DNA of 64,000 bases from Cupriavidus sp. YR651. GTDB lineage: Bacteria; Pseudomonadota; Gammaproteobacteria; Burkholderiales; Burkholderiaceae. Below are positions 1 to 8,490 of this stretch, one piece after another. The notes below the pieces were generated by a model. That model did no database searches and was not told where the DNA came from. It saw only the letters and a program-made list of their open reading frames with translations. Position 1 is the first letter of the stretch; every line of letters begins with the position of its first letter. Location: NCBI RefSeq assembly GCF_900101625.1, contig NZ_FMYZ01000012.1:1-64000 (forward strand), written 5' to 3'. Position numbers and translations under genes: made by a program.

Positions 1-41
1 AAGCTAACCAGTACTAATTGCCCGTAAGGCTTGATCCTATA
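1..41 (+). rRNA. 23S rRNA, 3' end (partial)
   Basis: The first bases match the conserved 3' terminus of beta-proteobacterial 23S rRNA (AAGCTAACCAGTACTAATTG followed by the closing helix strand). The rest of the gene lies outside the window. The exact 3' end is approximate. A 5S gene follows about 120 bp later, as in a normal rRNA operon tail. Confidence 0.85.
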
Positions 42-163
42 ACCAGTGTGTCTTGCCTGGTATAGCGGTTCGCCGCCTTGTGCCACGCTGCTGCAAGCAC
101 AACCCAATCTTTACTACACCCCTATTCGCCGCGCTGAGTCCTGCTCAGCCCGGCAACCCCTCA

Positions 164-279
164 TGCCTGGTGACCATAGCGAGTCGGAACCACCCCTTCC
201 CATCCCGAACAGGACCGTGAAACGACTTTGCGCCGATGATAGTGCGGACTACCCGTGTGAAAGTAGGTCATCGCCAGGC
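164..279 (+). rRNA. rrf: 5S ribosomal RNA
   Basis: A segment of about 116 nt starts TGCCTGGTGACCATAGCG and ends with the complementary strand CATCGCCAGGC, so the terminal helix I closes. The loop motif CCCATCCCGAACAGG is diagnostic of bacterial 5S rRNA. It lies just after the 23S 3' end and just before a strong terminator, so it is the last gene of an rRNA operon. Confidence 0.95.
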
Positions 280-291
280 TCTTATACCCAG

Positions 292-322
292 AACCCCCAG
301 CCCTCAAAAGCTGGGGGTTTTG
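292..322 (+). terminator. Rho-independent terminator of the rRNA operon
   Basis: A perfect 10-bp stem (AACCCCCAGC / GCTGGGGGTT) with an 8-nt loop is followed by a T-rich run. It begins 12 bp after the 5S gene, as expected for the operon end. Confidence 0.9.
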
Positions 323-469
323 CTTTGTGGCGATAGATTCGGCATCCGCTCCTTAGGCCCGATTCACAGCAATGTGAATGGGGGCGGAGGCAACCGGGCC
401 TGACTGCCCAAAGAGCCAATGCATTGCACAATGTCTAAAGGCATGTTGCGGCACCCTTAGGCAAACCGT

Positions 470-781
470 ATGATCCGCGGTGCCATGTCATCCAATATCG
501 ACCTCGCCGAATTCGAGGAAACGCCCTGGTTTCTCTATTTGCTCGAATGCGAGGGCAACTCGATCTATACCGGAATCACTACAGACGTTAAGCGTCGATA
601 TGCGCAGCACGTCGCCGGCACCGGCGCGAAATACACGCGATCCCGCAAGCCAGTGAGGCTTCTCGGCTGGATGCAATTCCCCACTAAATCTGAAGCACTG
701 CGGGCCGAACTGGCGACAAAACGCCTATCTGCCTCGGAAAAACGCGCCTTCTGCGCGCAACTCCAATCCAATCGAGCATAA
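470..781 (+). CDS. GIY-YIG nuclease-superfamily protein
   Basis: A 103-aa single-domain protein of the YhbQ/UPF0213 type. The GIY-YIG core is visible as WFLYLLEC near residue 19, then IYTGITTDVKRRYAQH, with the conserved Tyr, Thr-Gly-Ile-Thr and Arg residues. It ends soon after the domain, as in stand-alone members; these are thought to cut DNA or serve in repair, and their cellular role is poorly known. An AGG lies 7 nt before the chosen ATG. An in-frame ATG five codons on (485) is the alternative start. A terminator follows at once, so the gene is probably monocistronic. Confidence 0.85.
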   Translation: MIRGAMSSNIDLAEFEETPWFLYLLECEGNSIYTGITTDVKRRYAQHVAGTGAKYTRSRKPVRLLGWMQFPTKSEALRAELATKRLSASEKRAFCAQLQSNRA

Positions 782-782
782 A

Positions 783-813
783 AAACGCCGGCATAAGCCG
801 GCGTTTCTTCTTT
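783..813. terminator. Bidirectional terminator between the GIY-YIG gene and ohr
   Basis: Perfect stem AAACGCCGGC / GCCGGCGTTT with a 4-nt loop. It has an A-run before it and a T-run after it, so it can stop both the rightward GIY-YIG gene and the leftward ohrR-ohr unit. Confidence 0.85.
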
Positions 814-851
814 AACCGCGCCGGCCGCAGCCAGCGCCAATCCCATAAGGC

Positions 852-1274
852 TTAAACCACCGTCAGCGTGACATCGATGTTGCCGCGCGTGGCGTTGGAA
901 TATGGGCAAACCTGGTGTGCCGCTTCGACTAGCTTCTCGGCAGCGTCCTTCTCCATGCCCGGCAGCGAAATCTTCAGGTCTACCTGAATACCGAAACCCT
1001 GCGGAATCTGGCCAATACCCACGGCGCCTTCGATCTTGGCGTCAGGCGATACATTGATCTTCTGCTGGCCTGCTACAAAGCGAATAGCGCCAAGGAAACA
1101 CGCCGAATAACCGGCGGCGAACAATTGCTCGGGATTCAGGCCAGCGCCATTGCCACCCATTTCCTTGGGCACGGCCAGCTTGGCATCCAATTGGCCATCC
1201 GACGTCACCGCGCGGCCATCACGGCCACCGGTTGCGGATGCATGGGCGGTATAGAGAACTTTTTCCAGTTTCAT
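852..1274 (-). CDS. ohr: Organic hydroperoxide resistance protein Ohr
   Basis: A 140-aa OsmC/Ohr-family thiol peroxidase that reduces organic and fatty-acid hydroperoxides to alcohols in the cytoplasm. The N-terminus MKLEKVLYTAHASATGGRDG is typical of the family. The peroxidatic Cys59 (GYSACFLGA) and resolving Cys123 (VCPYSNATRG) are both present. The ATG at 1274 is chosen because AGGAGC sits just upstream and the family starts here; an upstream in-frame start would add 8 residues. It lies 59 bp after ohrR on the same strand, suggesting an ohrR-ohr operon. In this family reduction is usually via lipoyl proteins. Confidence 0.95.
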   Translation of the reverse strand: MKLEKVLYTAHASATGGRDGRAVTSDGQLDAKLAVPKEMGGNGAGLNPEQLFAAGYSACFLGAIRFVAGQQKINVSPDAKIEGAVGIGQIPQGFGIQVDLKISLPGMEKDAAEKLVEAAHQVCPYSNATRGNIDVTLTVV

Positions 1275-1333
1275 TTGAACGCTCCTAGGTTTGCCCAATG
1301 GGCAGGCTAATCAAAGTTGCCGGCGATCGGCAG

Positions 1334-1804
1334 TCAATCATCGGACCGCGCGCTTTCTAGCGTGGACCGCAACGCATGCAGGCGCGCCGTCAGAAACTGG
1401 ATCTCTTCGATCGAGCACTGCGTCGCACACAACATCTTTTCCGGGATACCGGTGGCGGAAGCCCGCAGGCTTCGACCAGCATCCGTCAGGCTGACCAGGA
1501 CACGGCGTTCGTCTTCCGTATCGCGCAACCGATCTACCAGTCCAGCCGCCTCGAGCCGCTTGAGTAGCGGTGTCAGGGTTCCGGAATCCAGCGACAACCG
1601 CGCACCAAGCTCAGAAACCGTCAGCGACTCGGTTTCCCATAAGACCAACATCACCAGATACTGGGGATAAGTGAGTCCGAGCTCACCCAGAATCGGTTTG
1701 TAGATCTTGGTCATCGCCAGGGAGGTCGAATACAGCGCAAAGCAGAGCTGTCGATCCAGCTGGAGCCAGTCTTCCGTTTGGGAGGGAATCGTTGCCTGAG
1801 TCAT
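1334..1804 (-). CDS. ohrR: MarR-family peroxide sensor OhrR
   Basis: A 156-aa winged-helix repressor. The N-terminal segment LDRQLCFALYS carries the redox-sensing Cys21 conserved in OhrR. The winged helix spans about residues 50-105 (LTVSELGARLSLDSGTLTPL, then the DERR wing motif). In known systems, oxidation of this Cys by organic hydroperoxide releases the repressor from DNA and induces ohr. A 17-bp perfect palindrome lies 14-30 bp before its start, consistent with autoregulation of an ohrR-ohr unit. A Cys also occurs near residue 126, so 1-Cys or 2-Cys chemistry cannot be decided by eye. Confidence 0.92.
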   Translation of the reverse strand: MTQATIPSQTEDWLQLDRQLCFALYSTSLAMTKIYKPILGELGLTYPQYLVMLVLWETESLTVSELGARLSLDSGTLTPLLKRLEAAGLVDRLRDTEDERRVLVSLTDAGRSLRASATGIPEKMLCATQCSIEEIQFLTARLHALRSTLESARSDD

Positions 1805-1817
1805 GTATATATCTTAT

Positions 1818-1834
1818 ACACAATTAAATTGTGT
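1818..1834. promoter_or_regulatory. Probable OhrR operator
   Basis: Perfect palindrome ACACAATT-A-AATTGTGT just upstream of ohrR. OhrR operators in other bacteria have the same AATT-centred, TACAAT-like symmetry. The AT-rich stretch around it contrasts with the GC-rich genome and probably includes the promoter -10 region. Confidence 0.75.
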
Positions 1835-2015
1835 GCAACTTAAATTTTCAATCGACCCTATAGAGAATAGGGGCAGGTCGAGTCCGATCAAAGGTTGACT
1901 TTGCCGGACGCGTCCGCGGGGCACTTTAAGTCTGGTTTAAGGATGGCCGCTTAGGATGCTTCCATCGCGCCGAGGAACCCGCCGGCGCCAGGACCATCAT
2001 GAAAAGGAAAGCACC

Positions 2016-3479
2016 ATGATCCGCCACGCTCTCGCCCGCTCCGCCGTTGGTGTCGCTGCGCTCGCTGCCCTTGCCGGCGGCTATGCATATCTGCAGAAGG
2101 ATGCGATTACACCGGGATATGCGGCACCCACGCCGACGACCGCGTCGGCATCGCCAGTCGCTGTGGCCATGCCGACCGACTTTTCGGGCATTGTGGATCA
2201 GTACGGGCCTGCGGTCGTGAACATCAGCGTGACCGCTCGCGCCCAACGTACGTCCGCACAAGCCCCGCAGGGCATGGACCCCGATGATCCGCTGTTCCAG
2301 TTCTTCAAACGATTCGGCCCGCAGTTCCAGGGGCCGCAGAACGGGCAATCCCAGACGGTACGGGGCCTGGGCTCCGGGTTCATCGTGAGTTCAGATGGCC
2401 TGATCCTGACCAACGCCCACGTTGTCGATAACGCGACCGAAGTCACGGTCAAGCTCACTGATCGCCGCGAATTCAAGGCCAAGGTGCTGGGCGCGGACCC
2501 GCAGACCGATATCGCCGTGATCCGCATCGATGCGAAGAACCTGCCGACCGTGCGTCTGGGCGATCCGTCCAGGATTCGCGTCGGCGAACCGGTACTGGCG
2601 ATCGGCTCGCCGTATGGTTTTGAGAACACCGTCACGGCGGGCATTGTCAGCGCCAAGTCGCGTTCGCTGCCGGACGATACCTACGTGCCGTTTATCCAGA
2701 CCGACGTGGCCGTGAATCCGGGCAACTCGGGAGGCCCGCTGTTCAACCAGCGTGGCGAGGTGATCGGCATCAACTCGCAGATCTACAGTCAGACCGGCGG
2801 CTACCAGGGCTTGTCGTTTGCGATTCCGATCAACGTGGCGACCAAGGTTCAGGAACAACTGGTGGCACACGGCAAGGTGACGCGCGGACGCCTCGGCATT
2901 GCCGTGCAGGAAGTCAATCAGGCGCTGGCCCAATCGTTCAATCTGCCCAAGCCGACCGGCGCGTTGGTCAACTCGGTGGAGCCGGACAGTCCCGCTGCCA
3001 AGGCCGGGCTCAAGCCAGGCGACGTGATCGTGCAGCTGGGCGACGACGTGATCGATCATTCCGGCGATCTGCCCGAGCACGTGGCCGACATCCAGCCGGG
3101 CACCCAGACCCAGCTCAAAGTTATCCGCAAGGGCGAACCGATGACGCTGACCGTGAAGGTGGGTACTGCCAAGGAGGACGCCGTCGCGCAGAAGGCCAGC
3201 GGGCGCGAGGCCGGCGGCCGACTGGGGCTCGCGGTGCGCCCGCTGACGCCAGCCGAGAAGCGCGATAGCGGCATCGATGGCGGGCTGGTCGTCGAGGACG
3301 TGGCCGGTCCTGCCGCGCGCGTCGGCATCCAGCCGGGCGACGTCATCCTTTCCCTCAACGGCACGCCGATCAGTTCCGCCGATCAATTGCGCGCGCTGGT
3401 GTCGAAGTCGGGCAAGCAGGTTGCACTGCTGGTTCAGCGCGACGACGCGCGGATTTTCATTCCGCTGGACCTCGGTTAA
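2016..3479 (+). CDS. degP: DegP/MucD-type periplasmic serine protease
   Basis: A 487-aa HtrA/Do-family protease and chaperone for misfolded envelope proteins. An N-terminal hydrophobic segment (about residues 8-22) acts as signal or anchor. The trypsin-like domain has the triad His135 (LTNAHVV), Asp165 (TDIAV) and Ser238 (GNSGGPL). Two PDZ domains follow (about 295-385 and 400-485). The ATG at 2016 is chosen for the AAAGGAAAG ribosome site and the signal sequence; an in-frame start 20 codons upstream lacks both. It stands alone, without the rseAB or mucABC partners often found beside it, so the sub-family name (DegP, DegQ or MucD) is uncertain. Confidence 0.93.
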   Translation: MIRHALARSAVGVAALAALAGGYAYLQKDAITPGYAAPTPTTASASPVAVAMPTDFSGIVDQYGPAVVNISVTARAQRTSAQAPQGMDPDDPLFQFFKRFGPQFQGPQNGQSQTVRGLGSGFIVSSDGLILTNAHVVDNATEVTVKLTDRREFKAKVLGADPQTDIAVIRIDAKNLPTVRLGDPSRIRVGEPVLAIGSPYGFENTVTAGIVSAKSRSLPDDTYVPFIQTDVAVNPGNSGGPLFNQRGEVIGINSQIYSQTGGYQGLSFAIPINVATKVQEQLVAHGKVTRGRLGIAVQEVNQALAQSFNLPKPTGALVNSVEPDSPAAKAGLKPGDVIVQLGDDVIDHSGDLPEHVADIQPGTQTQLKVIRKGEPMTLTVKVGTAKEDAVAQKASGREAGGRLGLAVRPLTPAEKRDSGIDGGLVVEDVAGPAARVGIQPGDVILSLNGTPISSADQLRALVSKSGKQVALLVQRDDARIFIPLDLG

Positions 3480-3494
3480 CGCTTTGCGAGAAGT

Positions 3495-3553
3495 GGTTTA
3501 CGGTCCCCGAAACAGGTATACGGGCCGTATACGGTAAACCGGTATACGGCCCG
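3495..3553. promoter_or_regulatory. Complex inverted-repeat element with three GTATAC boxes
   Basis: GTATAC occurs at 3516, 3527 and 3542. The arms 3521-3532 and 3542-3553 are perfectly complementary (12 bp, 9-nt loop). The arms 3516-3523 and 3525-3532 form a 17-bp palindrome. In addition 3495-3501 (GGTTTAC) is complementary to 3534-3540 (GTAAACC), so alternative foldings exist. No T-run follows, so it is not a standard terminator. It may be a 3' stabilising hairpin of the protease mRNA or an operator for the next gene. Confidence 0.55.
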
Positions 3554-3701
3554 CAAACCCTTGCCAGAGGCGGAATTCAAGGCGATAAATCACCCCAAGA
3601 ACGCGTTTGAACGGGTATGATCTCGACTGCGATGCATGAAGCGTGTGGTGGCCACGGTCACCATTTCTGGTTCTTGCTGAATCGACAGAAGAAGGAAGTC
3701 T

Positions 3702-4028
3702 ATGCAGTTGGATTTCACCCGCGCCCCCATTACGCAGGGTACCGACCGTGCGCGGCGACTGACGCCAGCCACGACCAAGCCGACGACACCGCGTCGTCGC
3801 AAGAAAGCCGAAGCGCCCCACTGGGAGCGCGGCTATCGTTCCCACTTTTATCGCAATGAACGCGGCGACAAGCTGGGTGAAGTTCATTTGTCCGATCGTG
3901 GCGAGCTCCCCGTGGTCTACCGCTGGGCGGCCGGCAACTACTCCGGCGCCGAGGGCTCGCTGGCCCATGCGCGTGCTCGCGTGGAAGAAACGATCGGCTT
4001 TGGCATGCGCCAGCTGTCCCTGTTCTGA
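3702..4028 (+). CDS. Conserved-type hypothetical protein, 108 aa
   Basis: I do not recognise a family. The product is basic in its first 40 residues (RRRKKAE motif) and then has an aromatic-rich segment HWERGYRSHFYRNERGD, resembling a short nucleic-acid-binding or ribosome-associated protein, but this is only an impression. A good ribosome site (AAGAAGGAAG) stands 6-7 nt before the ATG, and codon use matches neighbouring genes, so it is probably real. It lies between the degP hairpin element and a convergent efflux gene. Confidence 0.7.
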   Translation: MQLDFTRAPITQGTDRARRLTPATTKPTTPRRRKKAEAPHWERGYRSHFYRNERGDKLGEVHLSDRGELPVVYRWAAGNYSGAEGSLAHARARVEETIGFGMRQLSLF

Positions 4029-4195
4029 GCGGCCAGGCCCGATAACGCGCCCTGACTCCGCACTGCCGCGATGGCGATCCGCCGTCATGGCCCACCTGTC
4101 GCCTGCCTGTTGACTGCATCCTTCGGCCGCACACATCGGCCGGGCACATCGACCGCAGCACCTCGCCAATCGTCCTCCCGCATCGCCGCGCCAGG

Positions 4196-5782
4196 CTAAT
4201 CCAGCCGACGCTGCACCAGCATGCACGCCGCCGCCGCCAAGGCGAGCACGGCAATCAATCGATACAGATCCTCACAGGCAATCAGGCGAGCCTGTTGATC
4301 GACCATGGCTGCAAGTTGCGCCAGCGCGCCTGCGTGAGCTTGTCCCGCATCGAATCCGCGCGCGATCAGTGCGGCCTGCGCGGTCTGCATCCACTGCGCC
4401 GCTTCGGCCGGCCGCTGCCCGATCGCGTGAACCAGGCTCGTATGCACGGAAAACTGACGGTTTTGCAGCAAGACAGCACCAACTGCCGACGCGAACGAGC
4501 TGGCGATTTGCCGGATCAGGTTCTTGCTGCGGTAGCCATGCGAAAAGTCGTCGCCCGCCAATGACCGGAATGTGAGCCCGGCAATCGGGATGATGACCAT
4601 CACGCCGAACAAGCCCTTTCCAACGAGTCCGACCACGAGCGCGGCCGGCCCCACGTCCGGCGGCATGACCGAGAAATACGACATCGCCGCGGCCATCAAC
4701 AGCAGGCCGGTCACCATCACGGGCTTCTTGTGAGTCAGCCGCCGGGCAACGCGCAGATACACAAAAATGCCGGCCAGGCTGATGCCCGCAGCAAACGTAT
4801 TCAGCCAGCCCGTTGTCGCCAGCGGAAACTTCAGCGCCTGTTCTGCATAGATCGGGAAGACATAGCCGCTCAGGTTGCTGATCATGTAGTAGACGAAGTA
4901 CATCGCCAGCCCCGTCAGGTAGACCGGTTGACGCAGGGCGTGCAGCTGCAGCACCGGCGCGGCGTGGTGCCATTGGTGCCAGAGAAATGCCCCGAGCAAC
5001 GCCAATGCAACCGTGGCGATGACTGCCACGCGAGCGGGATGCGAGAAAATGTCGAAGCGCGCCTCGGTTAGCGACGCCTGCAGCGCGACGATGGCGACAC
5101 CGAACAACAGCAGCGGGCCGAGCGCGGGGCCTTCCATATCGTCACGCGACTCCGCATCGGGCAGCAGCAGCCAGGCGCCAAGCGTGGCGATCGCGGCGAA
5201 CGGCATGACGCCATAGAAGACGTCCTGCCAGACGCCATTCTCGACCAGCTCGGCGGCAAAGGCGGGCGCCAGCGCCGATGCGGCGAAGATCCCGAGCATG
5301 AAGATACGCGTGGCGCGCGGGCGATCCGCCTGCCCGAACATCAGGTTGACCAGAATCCGGCAGCTCGTGAACAGTGCGCCGCCGCCCACACCCTGGACGA
5401 AGCGTGCGCCCACCATTTGTGGCAGCCCGGTGCTGGTTGCGGCGGCGAGCGTGCCGGCCATGAACAGCAGCAGGGATCCCGTGAGGTAGTAGCGATACCC
5501 GAATCGCCGGGCCAGCCATTGTTGCTTGAGGATCATCAGCATGCTGCCCACTGCATAGGCGGCCTGCACAAGCGCAAAGCTGCGTGGATCGGCGTTGATG
5601 CCGCCCACGATATGGCTGGATGCGAACACGAACATGATGTTCTCGAGGAACTCCACGCCTGTGGCCAGCGCCAGCAACATCATGAGCAGCGTCTGCCGCT
5701 GCTGGTGGCTCAGCAAACGCAGCCAGCGCATGCCGGCATGCAGGCGATGCCAGCGTCCTGCCGGTCGTGCCTGGGCGGTCAC
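4196..5782 (-). CDS. MFS drug-efflux-type transporter
   Basis: A 528-aa major-facilitator protein with about 14 hydrophobic segments, the size of the EmrB/QacA (DHA2) group. Motif-like stretches include GARFVQGVGGGALFTSCRILV after the fourth helix (motif C region) and a long loop near residue 440. The start ATG overlaps the stop of the upstream marR gene by 4 bp, so the two are translationally coupled. Export of a toxic amphipathic compound or drug is the likely role. No membrane-fusion (EmrA-like) partner is present, so it may act alone in the inner membrane. Substrate unknown. Confidence 0.85.
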   Translation of the reverse strand: MTAQARPAGRWHRLHAGMRWLRLLSHQQRQTLLMMLLALATGVEFLENIMFVFASSHIVGGINADPRSFALVQAAYAVGSMLMILKQQWLARRFGYRYYLTGSLLLFMAGTLAAATSTGLPQMVGARFVQGVGGGALFTSCRILVNLMFGQADRPRATRIFMLGIFAASALAPAFAAELVENGVWQDVFYGVMPFAAIATLGAWLLLPDAESRDDMEGPALGPLLLFGVAIVALQASLTEARFDIFSHPARVAVIATVALALLGAFLWHQWHHAAPVLQLHALRQPVYLTGLAMYFVYYMISNLSGYVFPIYAEQALKFPLATTGWLNTFAAGISLAGIFVYLRVARRLTHKKPVMVTGLLLMAAAMSYFSVMPPDVGPAALVVGLVGKGLFGVMVIIPIAGLTFRSLAGDDFSHGYRSKNLIRQIASSFASAVGAVLLQNRQFSVHTSLVHAIGQRPAEAAQWMQTAQAALIARGFDAGQAHAGALAQLAAMVDQQARLIACEDLYRLIAVLALAAAACMLVQRRLD

Positions 5783-6285
5783 GGCTGCGTCGCCTCCAGC
5801 GCCTCCAGTGCCACCAGATTCTGGTGCAACTGATTGAGATGATGGGTGATGGCGGCAAGGCCGTCCGCGCCGATCGGCGCCCAGGCCTGACCGTACGCGG
5901 CGTGAACGGCCGGCGCCGTACGCTCCAGCAACGCGTGGCCAGCCGGGGTGAGGCTCAGTTCCAGACTGCGGCGGTCTTGGGTGGATGTCTTGCGAAGCAC
6001 GAGGTCGCGCGCCTCCAGTCCGTCGATCAGCCGCGTCATCTGCGTGCGGGTCGCGTCGATGGTCATGCCGAGTTCGGACGGAATGGTCGGCTGGCCGGCA
6101 TCGGCGGCCAGCATGCTGATAACGAGGTACTGGCTGAGGTCGAGTTCGTGCGGGGCAAGCGTCTGCTCAATGTGATTGCGCAAGAGGCGCGCAGACCGGA
6201 GCAGTAGCCGGGAGGCCAGGATCAGGTCGCGCGGGGCTTCCGGATGCTGGGCGCAGAAGCGGTCGATACGTTGCTCGAAGGACAT
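5779..6285 (-). CDS. MarR-family repressor of the adjacent MFS pump
   Basis: A 168-aa winged-helix protein. The DNA-binding domain covers about residues 55-115 (PTIPSELGMTIDATRTQMTRL as the recognition region, then the wing with QDRRSLEL). It is the first gene of a two-gene unit with the MFS transporter, the usual layout for MarR/EmrR-type control in which a pump substrate releases the repressor. A 24-bp perfect inverted repeat at 6347-6370 is the probable operator. The ligand cannot be inferred. Confidence 0.88.
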   Translation of the reverse strand: MSFEQRIDRFCAQHPEAPRDLILASRLLLRSARLLRNHIEQTLAPHELDLSQYLVISMLAADAGQPTIPSELGMTIDATRTQMTRLIDGLEARDLVLRKTSTQDRRSLELSLTPAGHALLERTAPAVHAAYGQAWAPIGADGLAAITHHLNQLHQNLVALEALEATQP

Positions 6286-6346
6286 GATGGCGTTCCGGAA
6301 GCGCCGTGTGGATTGCTCTCCACACGGGCTGTTTTGATTTCAGTCG

Positions 6347-6370
6347 ATATAGTTACGAACGTAACTATAT
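6347..6370. promoter_or_regulatory. MarR operator candidate (24-bp palindrome)
   Basis: Two perfect 11-bp arms, ATATAGTTACG and its complement, separated by AA. It lies 62-85 bp upstream of the marR-MFS start codon in an otherwise GC-rich gap. Arm length and symmetry fit a MarR dimer site. Confidence 0.75.
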
Positions 6371-6474
6371 GCGCGAGCGTCGAGCCTTGCAACCGGGTGT
6401 TCGACGCCAACGGGGTTCAAAATCACCGGACGTCGGGGTCCCAGCGCCGGACGCGTCACGACATCCTGATCCGC

Positions 6475-8490
6475 CTATCGTTGGCGGATTGCCCGGCTCA
6501 CCTCATTCAGCGCCTTGCGCAGGCCTGTCAGCCCCGGCTCGGGGCGATCTTGCTCCGGCGCACCATAGCGCATCGCCACGTAGCCATCCGTAAAGGCCAG
6601 CACCGACTTGGCCGCCTTCGGTATCGCCTTGCCGACGCGGGCAGCGAAGTCATGCGGCCCCTCGGCGGCGCCGCGCTCGCAGCCTTGACGTGCCAGCAGC
6701 ACGCAAAATCGCTCGTACAGCGCCTGTAAAGGGTCCACCCGGCGGCGGCGTAGCCACAGGGGGACCAGCGCAAGCAGACTCAGTGTCGCCAGCCCGCCGA
6801 CCAGCAGCGTGGGCAACTGGTCGGCCATGCCGAAGCGTTGCAGCAGGCGCGATTGCTGGGTGCGGTCGTACTGCAGCACCCAACGCTGCCAGTTGTACAT
6901 CAGCCCATCCACGCCCCAGCGCAGGTCGCGCAGCCATTCCGGGCCACGCAAGGCACGGAGTTCCGCGGCCTCGTCGCCGGCCAGCGCTGCATCCAGACCT
7001 TCCTCCACACGGCTGGGCGCCACTGCGCTGGTCGGGTCGACGCGGACCCAGCCACGGGCCTCGAGCCAGACTTCGGCCCAGGCGTGTGCATCGGATTGTC
7101 GGATGATGTAGTGCCGGCCCATCGGGTTGTACTCGCCGCCCTGGTAGCCGGCAACCACCCGGGCGGGCACGCCTGCCGCGCGCATCAGGAAGACGAAGCT
7201 GCTGGCGTAGTGCTCGCAGAAACCGCGCCTGGTGTCGAACAGGAAACTATCTACCTGTTGCTGGCCCAGGGATGGCGGTGACAACGTGTACGCAAACGGC
7301 GCGCTGGCGAACAGCCGAAGCGCAGCCTGCACGCGCTGCCACGGGTCGGCGTACTGCGTCATCCACTGCGCGGCGAGCGCGCGACTGCGCGGATTGCCCT
7401 CGGGCAAGGTCAGCGACAGCGCCAGCGTGCGCCGCGTGAGCGGCTGCGGTGAAGCCGACAGCATGGATCTGCCCCGATAGCGCAGGGCGCGATCCACCGG
7501 CGCGCGGGAAAAGTACTCGTCGTCCGCCGACACACGCGCTTCCAGGCTGGACGAAATCGCCACGCCGTGATCAAGCAGATAGAGCCACGCCTGCTGATGG
7601 GGCTCGAGCGTGACGTTGTACTCGCGCATCCCTTGCGCGGGCGGTCCCGCGAGGCTGTCTTCCCCTGCGTCGTCGCGCAGCCCCGCCGCTGGCTGTGTGG
7701 ATTGCATGGACGCATCCGCGCGGCGCCAGGCCTGCCCGTCGTAATCCCAGAGCACGAACGCACGCCAGTAGAGTGCGCTGGTCGGGAGCGGATCGCCGAC
7801 GATGTCCGCGCGAAACGCCACTTCCGGAGATCGAATCAGTTCGCCGATGCTGCCGGGCTTCATCGTGTCGCTGATGCCGGTACGCCCCACGGTTTCCGAT
7901 TGCGGCAGCCGCCAGAGCGGGTGGTCCAGGCGCGGGAACAGGACGAACAGGAACAGCGCCCACGGCAGGCCGAACAGTGCCATGCGGCCGAGCAGCGGCC
8001 AGATCGCCAGCCGTCCGCGCGCCTCGGGGTGGTGAAGCAACAGCCAGTTACGAAGGATCCACGCGCCGATCGCCATGCTGTAGAGCGCGAGCCAGAACGG
8101 TTGATCGGCCAGATAGAGCGTCAGCAACAGATAGAACGACAACTGGGTGACGAGCGTGGCATCGGAGAGCGCGCGGGTTTCCAGCAGCTTGAGGATCACG
8201 AACGCGCCCAGCAGCGCCACGCACAACTCGCGCCCGAGGCTGCCGCCGGCCTGCCAGACCAGCGCGGCGGCGGTGACCAGCACCAGCACCGCGGTCAGCG
8301 CCATCATCCATTTCGATGGAAGCGGTGCCCGCTGGCGCCAGAGCAGCCAACGCCAGGCCAGCAACACCAGCAGCAGCAGGCTGACGGCCACCGGCAGCGT
8401 CCGCGCCTGCGGCGCCAGCACCAGGGCCAACTGCCCGATCAGCATGCCGTGTTCCTGATGGGCGAGCGGGCGGACCTCCTGTCGCGTCAT
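6475..8490 (-). CDS. TgpA-type membrane transglutaminase-like protein (DUF3488)
   Basis: A 671-aa protein of the DUF3488/TgpA family. The first ~200 residues hold several membrane helices. A periplasmic transglutaminase core follows with Cys (RRGFCEHYASSF), His (SDAHAWAEVW) and Asp (VRVDPTSA) in order. A further membrane helix and a DUF4129-like tail end the protein. The ATG at 8490 overlaps the stop of the DUF58 gene (ATGA), giving a coupled operon moxR-DUF58-tgpA. In Pseudomonas the homologue is needed for viability; its substrate is not established. A longer upstream reading frame exists but runs inside the DUF58 gene. Confidence 0.9.
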   Translation of the reverse strand: MTRQEVRPLAHQEHGMLIGQLALVLAPQARTLPVAVSLLLLVLLAWRWLLWRQRAPLPSKWMMALTAVLVLVTAAALVWQAGGSLGRELCVALLGAFVILKLLETRALSDATLVTQLSFYLLLTLYLADQPFWLALYSMAIGAWILRNWLLLHHPEARGRLAIWPLLGRMALFGLPWALFLFVLFPRLDHPLWRLPQSETVGRTGISDTMKPGSIGELIRSPEVAFRADIVGDPLPTSALYWRAFVLWDYDGQAWRRADASMQSTQPAAGLRDDAGEDSLAGPPAQGMREYNVTLEPHQQAWLYLLDHGVAISSSLEARVSADDEYFSRAPVDRALRYRGRSMLSASPQPLTRRTLALSLTLPEGNPRSRALAAQWMTQYADPWQRVQAALRLFASAPFAYTLSPPSLGQQQVDSFLFDTRRGFCEHYASSFVFLMRAAGVPARVVAGYQGGEYNPMGRHYIIRQSDAHAWAEVWLEARGWVRVDPTSAVAPSRVEEGLDAALAGDEAAELRALRGPEWLRDLRWGVDGLMYNWQRWVLQYDRTQQSRLLQRFGMADQLPTLLVGGLATLSLLALVPLWLRRRRVDPLQALYERFCVLLARQGCERGAAEGPHDFAARVGKAIPKAAKSVLAFTDGYVAMRYGAPEQDRPEPGLTGLRKALNEVSRAIRQR

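Noticed and set aside
46..336. Open reading frame of 96 codons over the 5S region
   Set aside because: It overlaps the 5S rRNA and its terminator and has no protein family features.
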